In this document: positions 55,569 to 64,000 of the stretch, piece after piece
How positions within the stretch are numbered: position 1 is the stretch's first letter
Layout: every line of letters starts with the position of its first letter
Assembly (NCBI GenBank): GCA_024500155.1
Contig: CM044867.1
Coordinates: forward strand, 27,105,632-27,169,631
DNA: 64,000 nucleotides
Reading direction: 5' to 3'
Source of the DNA: Chenopodium formosanum
Lineage: Eukaryota > Streptophyta > Magnoliopsida > Caryophyllales > Amaranthaceae
The notes under the pieces: generated by a model
Told to the model about the DNA's origin: nothing
Databases searched by the model: none
The model's input: only the letters and a program-made list of their open reading frames with translations
Program-made: the position numbers and the translations under genes

Positions 55569-57238
55569 ATGAAGAAATTCATTGGAGGGATTAAGAAAAG
55601 AAAAACAAGTGAGCTTCAAACATCCTCATCCCCTTCACAACGAGAAAACCCTAACCCACCACCAACTTTAAAAATCGATAAACGATTTAAAAAGACTTTC
55701 GATGACCTTTCCAAACGAAAATTATTCCAACCCGATTCTATCATCAACATTCAATGCGACTTCTAGGGGTCGATGAGGGAATTAGAAGAGTAGCCGAAAA
55801 CTTCGGTTGGCTAGACTTCTTGGACCTTGCGGAAGAAACCTTTTCTTCCCTAACTCTTGAATTCCTTTCATCGGTTTCTATGAAACGCATAAACCTTGAG
55901 GACGAGCCATTGGAATGCGAAATAAAATTTAGAATGTTCAATGTCGAAAAAACCTTAACTTTGACGAGATTGAACGAAATTTTTGAATGGCCCACCCTCA
56001 ACCAAGTCTATGACCCCAATGGTACTTACTTCTCAAGTTATGAGGAGCAAGTGTGGTGGAATACCATTGCGGGGTATCCCAATTTCACAACCCGGTCTAG
56101 CCATGCTAGCCACATTATCCACCCCGTCCTTCGAATCTTCATGCGAATCATGAGCTATGCTTGTTTTTCTAAACAAGACTTAGGGAAGCTAACTAAAGAG
56201 GAGATCAAATGCCTCTTTCTAGCTTCAAGATTCGAAGGAAATGTGGAAGGGAATGTGAACATGGGATACTTGTTCATCAAGAGATGTATTGAAATAAGAG
56301 AAAGTGGAGAGATGAGCGGAGAGATTAGATGCGGGGGAATGATTTCAATTATTGCGAGGAAGTTAGGGTTTGGGTCTTTTCTAGACCAAATGACCCCGGT
56401 CCAAAGTTCTAACATGCTTGATCTTAAGGCACTTAGTGATATGAAGTTCCTTAGTGAAATTCCGGGCCGAAATCTTTGCTTTAGTTGGAAGGTCAATGGG
56501 GTGCATTATTGCACTCTCCCAAATCCGGCGGTTAATAACTCGGTGGGCGACACATGGCAAGTGCCAAGAGATCAACTCCCACGAGGTATGGCCGGTGGTG
56601 GCGAGAATGTACCCGTACCCCGTCGTATGAGTACATCCTCCATTCCCCAATCTAGGGTAGATGGTTCCTCTTCCTCCTCTTCTCTCTTTGATGTGGAAAT
56701 TGCTTTCAACCAATTAAATCTAACCAATCAAAGACTTCTTGAACAAAATGAGTACCAAAGTTTTGTAGCGGAGAGAAGCTACCAACATCAAGTTGAGAGG
56801 GGAGACTTTCTCCCTTACCTCAACTATCCCAACCGTCCCGTTCAAGAAGGGCCGGTAGCGGGTTGGAACAATGGCCAACCCACCTACCCCTTTTGGCAAG
56901 GCCCGCGTAGTTCAATTGAGGAGCTTCGCTCCTCTCCCCCTTATGACTACACACAACCCGGGGGAAGTGATTATAGGGGCGACCCTAGCTATTACTATGT
57001 CCCCGAGGTTAGTGGAGATAGTTCATCTTCGGAGGTGCTCGATCCCCCCCTAAGGGGGCATTACGGGTTTCCACCCGGCTATGATGGTGGTTGGGGTGAG
57101 CAAGGTGTGCCGGACTTTGGCCATTACCGCACTTGCCCCAACTATGATCTACCTCCTTATGTAGACGCCCCGACCACTTCTAGTGATGTAGATATTAACT
57201 ACAATTATCACTATTCGCCGGGACGCCGACATAATTAG
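55569..57238 (+). CDS. Athila third gene (ATHILA ORF-1/env-position protein)
   Basis: From ATG 55569 (MKKFIGGIKKRKTSELQ) the reading runs to a TAG at 55764. A 1-nt shift leads into the main frame, which is open to 57238. The combined product would be about 555 residues. The conserved part (LTLEFLSSVSM, EIKFRMFNVEKTLTLTRLNE, then KEEIKCLFLASRF and RCGGMISIIARKLGF) resembles the ATHILA ORF-1 family (Pfam PF03078), found in Athila elements 3' of pol. The C-terminal 150 residues are Pro/Tyr/Gly/Ser-rich and disordered. I see no signal peptide or transmembrane segment, so an envelope role is not supported here. Confidence 0.7.
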
Positions 57239-57716
57239 ATGGTCTAGGCATTCTAGTCACCGTTTCATTGCCCCTTTTCACTTCTTGGGACACCGAGGAC
57301 GGTGCCAATCCCAAGCTTGGGGGGAGGTTACTTCATTACCTATTTTGTTTCATTGAAACGGTGACTAAATGTCTAGCTTGGGGGAGTATTTAGGCCTTGC
57401 ATAGAGTTGGGATTTGATGTTGCTAGTTTTGTGCTTAATTTGATTATGCTCCGTTTGTCTTGATAGGTTAGTTAATGGTTGAATGTTTGCATTTTGATGA
57501 GCTTGGTTTGGTTTATGTGCTTCATTTTTGATGATGATATTTGTTGATGAGCCTCCTCTCCTTCCCAAAAATCCAAAACCCAAAAATCCAAAGCCCTTAA
57601 TCCAAATTCTTTAGTTAGTTTCTCCTTCCTTCCTCTTCTCCTTCCCTCTCCTAATCTTCTTTAGCTAGTTCCTCCTCCCTTAATCCAAATTCTTTAGCTA
57701 GTACCTCTTTCTTTCC

Positions 57717-57762
<46 letters not shown>

Positions 57763-58095
57763 TTGTGTTTCCTTTAATTAGTTTAGACTTTGTATATATT
57801 ATCTTTGCTTGTAGTCATTTGGCTTGATGATTCGACTAGTGTCTTTGATGGTAAAATGAATTCAAGTGAGCTTGTGATATAATTGTCTTAGTATTGCAAA
57901 TGACGATTTATTTATGAATTGTGGAATGATTGTTTAACTCGTATGTGTATGATCCACTCATAATAGTCCTTGTTTGCTTTGCTACTAATCACTACTCTTT
58001 TATCACCTTGTATATAAGAGACACTACTACATCAAGATCAATGGTAACTCCTTCCCTTCTTTTCTTGTTTTTATTTTCCTTTTAGTCCCTTTACC

Positions 58096-58137
<42 letters not shown>

Positions 58138-58617
58138 TGTGATGATATTGGATTGCATGTGATGGATATTTGCTTTCTTTTGGTAATAAAATTTCGAGTA
58201 TGGTTTAGATGCCCTTGGTTGAACATAGAATTGGCTAGTTTAGGCTAGTGTGAGAATAACCTTACCGAATGTACGAAACCAAAAGTCTAGGATTGTGGTA
58301 AGAAGGTGTCGCCCATATCGAAGGAACTTGAACCCCGAAAGGTAGTATTTGATCCTACATTGTTCCCAAAAGTGAGGTTGTAATATTTTTCAAGCCTACT
58401 ACATTTTGAATGAGTGGCGAGGATCCTCTTTGATTTAGTACCTAGATCGAGAACTTGAGTCTTAACTCCCAAGATCGCGGCCTAAACTACTCTTAGTGAT
58501 TATGATGGTTGTTATGTATTGTTCATTCGCACAAAGTTAAGGCATGTCATTCTTGTTTCATTAGTTCAATCTTTAAGTTGTTATAAATAATAGTTTGTGA
58601 TGTAAATGCCAAGTTTG

Positions 58618-58660
<43 letters not shown>

Positions 58661-59280
58661 GAAAGAAAGAAAAAGAAGTGATGAATAGCTACCACCCTAG
58701 CAATTAAACAAGCTTGGGGGTGCATTTTTGTTTCAAGTTTATTCATAGTTTGTAACGGGTCAAAGTCAGAAACCTCTTTAGGTTTGCTCTTAGTGTTATA
58801 TATCTTAGCTAGACTTTAATTGCAAAGCACTTCTAGTTTTCTCTATGCCTTAACTTTGTGCCATAATCCTTGAATCTTGTAATGTTAGTAGAGTAGTTGA
58901 AGCCATAGTCGGTGGAGGGAGTTGGTTCACAAGCATATGGAGAGGGTACTTATCATTGAGATGTCGAGTGTTCTAAGCCTTCTTTTGTTTATTTTTCTTC
59001 CGGCTCCTTCGAGGAGTCATGAGACACTACCATTAAGGGGAATTTGAACTTTGTGTTGGGGACGCGGTAAGATTGGTTGAATGGACCAAAGTTGAGTACA
59101 TTCGGGAAGGTTAGCTAGGCCTTGGCTAGTCATGACCGTGGTTGATCTTAGGCATATACCTCATACTCGAGTTTTTATTGCTTAAGGATTCTTTTATCTT
59201 TACATGTGCTTTTCTTTGAGCGGACTAATCTTTTGGTTTCTTTTGCGCCAAGTGAATTGCTTAGGGACAAGCAATTGGCT
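57239..59280 (+). other. Athila 3' untranslated region with A-tracts
   Basis: There is no gene. Three A runs of 40, 37 and 37 bases lie at 57720-57759, 58099-58135 and 58618-58654. AGCTTGGGGG purine tracts occur at about 57314, 57375 and 58709, resembling the true PPT at 59281. Confidence 0.75.
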
Positions 59281-59294
59281 AGCTTGGGGGAATT
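59281..59294 (+). other. Athila polypurine tract
   Basis: AGCTTGGGGGAATT directly precedes the 3' LTR start TGATAAGTG. Confidence 0.8.
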
Positions 59295-60872
59295 TGATAA
59301 GTGTTTTATTTGTCCACTTATCATGGCTTTTTAAAACACAATTTTGTACTCTTTCCCCTACTTTAATCCCTTTTTCTAACTCCTCTTGTGCTAATTTGCA
59401 TCTTTTGGCTTCCCCGTTTCCTTTTATGTGTGTGCTCGTGCTTGTAGGTACGATGAAAAATGGGCTAATAGCATACGCATGAAGAAATACTCTTTGGAAG
59501 CAAAGGAAAGCAGGAGCGGGCGTGCAGCCTTTTAGGAGCGGGCGCTCCTGCCTGAACTGCCACATTCTGCCTCCCCTGCACTTTTAGGAGCGGGCGTGCA
59601 CCTATTTAGGAGCGGGCGCTCCTCCCTGTTTTCCTACAAACTGCCTCAAACTGGTGCAAGAGGAGAGGGCGTGCAGAGAGCCCAGGAGCGGGCGCTCCTC
59701 CTTATAGGAGCGGGCGCTCCTTCTGTTCTGAAGCTCGATTTTGACGGATTTTACGATGTAACTTTTGGGCATATAAAGACGACCCTTGGCTTCAGTTTTT
59801 GGGGGATCTTCTTTTCCTTTTAGTTTTCTTAGACCCTTAGTTCTCTCAACCCTCATTTCTTAGCTTAGAACTTCTCAACTCAATCATTGTAGTAGATTAA
59901 TTGAAGATTGTTCTCTTGAATTCAACAATTTCTCAACTTTGAAGCATTTTAAGTAATCTCTTTCCTCTATCTCTTGCTCTTAATTTTCAATTTTAATTTC
60001 TTTGAGTTGATAATTTCTCCCTTAATCTTGTTTATTTATTCTTGCATGTTTAATCCATCCTTGTTTCATCTCTTTCCTAGCTTATTTGAATTCATGAAAA
60101 CCCTTACTTTAATTGCTAGATTAATTTCCACCATGTTTAGTGAGTAGTCTCTTAGTTAGGGGTTGGGTGAAGACCCAACCAAGCTATGGTTAATTGACTT
60201 GGAATTATTCATGTGCTACCTTGGATTGATAGTTGTTTGTGCTTGAATTGATAATTGCATGTGCAATTTGTTGGCCACATTATGCCCATGTGTTCATCCC
60301 TCTTCTCACATCGAAAGATGGGGTTTTGGAGTGAGTCTTTTCTTGTGTAATTAGATTATGCTACTTTCATGATTTTGGATGTTTGGTTTCATTGACTAGG
60401 TTGCTTTAGTATGGTAATTAGGTGAGAAATTCCAATTATTCGAGCTTCATGCTAGTTCGGAGCGATCGAGAGACAAACTCGAGCTAGAAACCCACTCCCT
60501 ATCCTTGAGACTTAATCCTTATCGTGTTAGTGCTTAATCTAGGGAGTACTTATGTTGTGACTTTGAAAGAAGGCAATGATAAGTTCCTTTTCTATCTTCT
60601 ATGTGTACTCATGATTCGTCTTTGTTATTGATTCCTTGGCTTTGGTTGGTGTTGAATCCCGTTTCCCCTAGTATTCTTCTATATAGTAGTTAACCATTCA
60701 AAACCCAATTTCTGACCGAATTAGCTTACAACCGTTTCATACTCTTGGTGTTCTTCGCCTATTCCCTGTGGACACGATCCTCTACTTGCCCTGGACTTGT
60801 CTTAGGTTAGTTTTGGTAAAAACATTGTTTGGTTTAGGGTGATTGTCCAACGACCGATTATTTCGAGAACCA
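59295..60872 (+). repeat. Athila 3' LTR (1,578 bp)
   Basis: Nearly identical to the 5' LTR. The differences I could find are a C for A near 60077, T for C near 60671 and T for C near 60690, and the absence of one 21-bp GC-rich unit. Confidence 0.95.
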
Positions 60873-63697
60873 GCCTTGCGCAGTTTGACCAGGTCTTCAG
60901 TTTTCCGCGCCGCCTTGTCGGCCAGCGCGGTTATTTGGGTCTCAAGATGCACCCGTTGGACGGCGGCCGTCCCCGTCACAGCATCCTCGGCCTTCCTGAT
61001 TTCGAGCCAAGCCTGCTTCAGCCGCTCGTTCTCTTTATCCTTCCATTCAAGGAAGGCGTTCAGGCGGAGGAAGAGCTGCGGACAGAAGAAGGAAACTTAG
61101 TCAAATATAGAAAAAATTTCTAAGTGTTGGAAAGAAAAGGTATAGAGAAAAGGAGACGTACCTCAGCACTACAGTTGAGCATAGGGCCGAGGAAGCCCTC
61201 ATTGATTCCCCGCAGCTTATCACGCTGCGCTTGGGGAACCGCGCGAACCATGGCCTCGCGCATGGCCTTCCTGTCCGCGCCAGTCAGTGACTGGTCGGGC
61301 AGCCTCATTTGCAACTCCTCTGAGATGTCTGCTGACGACCGTACAAGAAGAGTTAGCTAAAATTTACAAGTACAAGTAAATCAAATGGTACAAGAATAAA
61401 GAAGAAAGGCTAACCAGTGGAGAAGCTTGGAGGAGAGAGATTGATGGGAGGGGGCGGCAAAGAGGCGTCCCCCTCGTTGTCTAAACGGCCAGCAGTGTCA
61501 CTGGCCGACTGACTGGCATTTAACCAATCAGATTTCTTAACTACCTCGACATGCGGAGTCGAGGTGAGGCCGGTCATTTTTTCCGGGGTTGACTTACCCC
61601 CGTCGTCCATAGGGACGGACGCGTCGTGGACCTGATCAGCAACAGGATCCACGGACTTGGAGGCCTCGCTTTGTACCAGCCGAGGTTGATCTCCTTTAGA
61701 CTGCGTTTGAGCAGTCTGCGACTTAGTCTTGGCCGCGGATTTAGAGGGCGTCTTCGTGGCGACCGTCTTCCTCCTTTTGGATGCGTTCGCATCAGGAGTG
61801 GAAGAAGCCGGCTGCTTTCTTCTTGCCTTTGGGGTAGAGGAAGACTGTAAACATACAAGCAAAGTTAGAAAAATTACACAAGGCAGAAAGCATGTCAGTG
61901 TCCGTGTGAATTGGGGAAGGAGCTCCCTTCCAACATGTATGAACAGACGAAATGCGTCCGTGCAAACTTGGGAAGCAGGTTCCTCCCAATACAGCAGAAC
62001 GGACAATAAAAAAGAAAGACTCAAAAATAAACTAAGTGTTTACCTCCTTGATTTGCTCGTACATCTTGAAACAAGCCTTGTAGCGGGCAATGTCCACCTC
62101 GGACATAGCCACTTCCCCCTTTTGTGCCGGGTCAAGCATAGCGTACGCCTCCGCTGCAAAGAGAAAAAAAGCAAAGTGTTAGAATATTTTTCTAAAAAAA
62201 CCCTATGTGCGTACAAGAGGTTTATATATCTAAGTGTCCACCTTGGGGCATGTTCTGGTACAGTCCGTACGCAGACATAAAAGTGGTGTCCCTAAGCCAA
62301 TTGGCTAGAGGAACCCAATGGCGAGGGACACGTTCAGTTTTGTTACCCCGCTTGACCCGATTGACCTTGAAATATTCAAGTTGGTGCTCTTAGCTTGGAT
62401 GGATGGGCGGCTTGTCAGGCTTGTGATCCCCGCGTTCGAGCTGAATGGGATCTGGACGGCACTTGTTCATGCGGAGGTTGAACTCCGCATCTTTAGTTTT
62501 GATGCGGTAGAAACGGTGCTTCCTGGCCCTCCATTTGCTGACACGGTCGACCAAAACCATGTAATCCCTGGTCGCGCTCAAGACGAGCCAACCATCCGTA
62601 TCTTTTTCCAGCCGTGTAAGTGAGTGCATCTCACAGAAGACCGCAAAAGTCTGGCGTGAAACCCTTGCAGATGCACGTCACCAAGTACCCAAATATATTT
62701 AACCAACTGTTTGGTGTCAGTTGGAAAAGGCCAATGTCATACTCATCCAGAACTGTCCGGACGAATGGATGAAGAGGGAAGCGAAGGCCTACATCCAAGG
62801 CGACCCTATAGACGCAAAAAGCCCTTTTGCGCGGCTTCTCATCATCCCAGGTAGCCACAGCAATGGCTTTCCTGGGGACTTGTATTTCGAATCCCTCCCC
62901 CAAATGGAGGGACTCCTTGTACTCCTCAAACTCTTTCTTCAGGAACTTCAGGGCCGTCTCTCCAACTGTACAGGCGTACGGGTCCCTGAAGTTATCAATG
63001 TTGGCGACGTTTTCTTCGGCCGCCGCCTCACCTTGGCCGTCTCACCCACGGCCTCTTTCTCAACTTCTTCTTCTTCCATTTGGTGAGAGGGGGCACTTCC
63101 AAATTCAGAAGACAGCACCCTATCCAGGTCTGCTGCCTCGGCCGAGCTTCGGCCTCTTGAGTTGAGTACGCCCATGGAAGAAGGAACGCCCTCCTCAACT
63201 AATGGACTCTTGCCTTTGTCTTTGGCAGCGTCCGCCTCGTTCCCCGAAGGAGGGGCGTTGCGAATAGGCAGATCGGACGGTTCCCTGATTGAGATTCCCG
63301 TCATAGGTCTGTCCGCCCCGCCCAGTTGGAGCAAAGGTTGAAAGGAAGAGGGGACAGACGAACCAGCAGCGTCCGCCCCAAGATTGGTAGGATGGTCTTT
63401 GCAGGCTACCAGCTCGGCCTCATCCATGACTGAGCTGGCGAATTGAGGGAACCTAAGTTCCGGAGCAGGGGTGGACGAGGCGCCTTGAGCTTGTTGGCGT
63501 TCCTCGAAAGAAGAAGTGACCTCCACGGCCAAGTGATGAGAGCCAGTGGAGGCGGTCGTTGTTTGGGTGGTGGAGGTAGTCTCCACCTCCATGGTACTTG
63601 GGTTATTAGGGTCATAAGGGACCCTAGGGTGAACCAGACTACCGTCTGGGTTCCTGGCCGCATGAAGCTCGGGCGTACGCATTGTTCTTGCCATTGC

Positions 63698-64000
63698 CTG
63701 TGGGGACAGAGAAGAATAAGTGGGGGTGACTATGTACGCACCAGGCATAGACTCACTCCAAGGAGGAGACAACTCTTCTCCGTCCACTCTAGACTCCTCA
63801 GTCCCAGGCGAACGGCCGGCCTCATGAGGAGAGTCGGACGAAGCCGAGTATGGATCCAGAATTGAAATAAAAGAAAAAATACAAGTAAAGAAAAGAAAGA
63901 AATGTAGACGGCCTACCTTTGTACGTTCTGAAAACTTCAAAGTGTTCTTGGTGTTGTTGAAGATTGACCGGAAAACTCAAAAATTGCCCGGAAAACTCAA
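63698..64000 (-). promoter_or_regulatory. 5' leader of the Tat antisense gene
   Basis: On the minus strand a leader exon ends ACAAAG at 63917 followed by GTAGGCC. The acceptor CTCTGTCCCCACAG ends at 63698, three bases before the ATG at 63694. The leader carries a TTGAGTTTTCCGG phrase twice at the window edge. The promoter must lie outside the window. Confidence 0.55.

Larger units (their letters stand above)
46853..60872 (+). mobile_element. Complete Athila Ty3/gypsy element (14,020 bp)
   Basis: The two LTRs both start TGATAAGTG and end GAGAACCA. They are flanked by a perfect 5-bp duplication GCCTT (46848-46852, 60873-60877). A tRNA-Asp type PBS, gag, pol and a third gene in the env position are present in the + direction, with a PPT directly before the 3' LTR. 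By eye the LTRs differ at three bases and by one 21-bp repeat unit, so insertion was very recent. Three 1-nt frameshifts interrupt its genes. Confidence 0.93.
46283..63697 (-). pseudogene. Antisense multi-exon gene of the Tat element (Transposase_28-like), split by Athila
   Basis: On the minus strand the exons are: 63697-62242 with ATG at 63694 (MARTMRTPELHAARNPDGS), 62153-62044, 61844-61415, 61328-61162, then a last exon 61075-60873 that continues at 46847-46283 beyond the inserted Athila. Introns of 88, 199, 86 and 86 nt are all GT-AG and keep phase. A 5'UTR intron (63916-63698) precedes the ATG. Omitting one copy of the GCCTT duplication, the last exon is 768 nt, open and in frame to TAG. 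Exon 1 holds the domain resembling Pfam Transposase_28 (FPLHPFVRTVLDEYDIGLFQ), then RIKTKDAEFNLRMNKCRPDP. Exon 3 has a basic SKRRKTVATK stretch. The last exon is coiled-coil (EVEALKKSVSDYAEQL) with an acidic tail. Exon 1 has 1-nt shifts near 63020 and 62650 and a TAA at about 62392. Comparable antisense genes are known from other Tat elements; their function is unknown. Confidence 0.75.
39054..64000 (+). mobile_element. Tat-lineage Ty3/gypsy retrotransposon (Retand-like), 3' end outside window
   Basis: The order is 5' LTR, PBS, gag-protease, RT, RNase H, second archaeal-type RNase H, integrase, and then an antisense multi-exon gene. The second RNase H between RNase H and integrase, together with an antisense extra gene, marks the Tat branch of plant gypsy elements. 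The 3' LTR lies beyond position 64000. The element is interrupted by a complete Athila at 46853-60872. The part inside the window, without Athila, is about 10.9 kb. It is decayed: there is a frameshift in gag, a deletion before RT, a frameshift between RT and RNase H, and frameshifts plus a stop in the antisense gene. Confidence 0.85.

Noticed and set aside
55569..57238. Athila third gene as a viral-type envelope protein
   Set aside because: No signal peptide, transmembrane segment or glycosylation pattern is visible. It fits the ATHILA ORF-1 family instead.
62948..63086. Extra mini-intron (GTGAGG...TTCAG) in exon 1 of the antisense gene
   Set aside because: It would be about 46 nt, too short for a plant intron, and does not restore the frame. 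A 1-nt shift explains the break.
62205..63865. Plus-strand open frames in the last 1.8 kb
   Set aside because: They are antisense to the Tat antisense gene and have no domain. The minus strand carries the splice sites and domain motifs.
1..64000. CRISPR array, operon or other prokaryotic system
   Set aside because: The repeats are microsatellites, MITEs and retrotransposon arrays. Gene structure is intron-rich and eukaryotic throughout.

Overview
The window is nuclear DNA from a dicot plant. It has plant-specific gene families with many short GT-AG introns, AT-rich introns and intergenic DNA, Stowaway and hAT-like MITEs, and plant-only LTR-retrotransposon lineages (Athila and the dual-RNase-H Tat/Retand group). 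I cannot name the species. No rRNA or tRNA gene was recognised.

Layout. (1) 1-8950 is gene-free repeat DNA: a GTCGC hairpin cluster, a 305-bp Stowaway-like MITE, a TIR element with a GC-rich core, a hAT-like element made of AACCG repeats into which a 2.5-kb LTR (now solo, TSD AACCC) inserted, and an AT-rich array of TGTTCATTT motifs that changes orientation half way. (2) 8958-28900 carries two + strand genes: NCA1 (RING plus helical repeats, catalase chaperone family; seven coding exons, 363 codons) and COX10 (mitochondrial protohaem IX farnesyltransferase; seven coding exons, 448 codons). COX10 intron 2 holds a rearranged Ty1-copia element with two inverted LTR-gag segments. (3) 29640-36150 (minus strand) is a PMI1-RELATED gene (PMIR1-like, 1,214 codons in two coding exons plus a 5'UTR exon), convergent with COX10. 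Its long 5'UTR intron has two MITEs. (4) 36180-39053 is intergenic, with MITEs, a poly(A) retro-insert and a nuclear mitochondrial (NUMT) mosaic of cox1 and cox2. (5) From 39054 past the right edge lies one large Tat-lineage Ty3/gypsy element: 5' LTR, PBS, gag-protease, RT, RNase H, second RNase H, integrase, then on the minus strand a multi-exon antisense gene. A 14.0-kb Athila element (46853-60872, TSD GCCTT) is inserted in the last exon of that antisense gene.

How it fits together. The three cellular genes have conventional structures whose exon sums keep frame exactly. The right 25 kb is a nested transposon pair. The outer element is older (several frameshifts, a deletion and a stop codon). 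The inner Athila is very young: by eye its LTRs differ by three substitutions and one 21-bp repeat-unit indel. The most unusual features are the spliced antisense gene with its exact Athila interruption, an inverted pair of GC-rich hairpin arrays in Athila (U3 and post-pol), a foldback at the convergence point of the two Tat transcription units, an ABRE/G-box array in the Tat LTR, and the mitochondrial mosaic inside a MITE.
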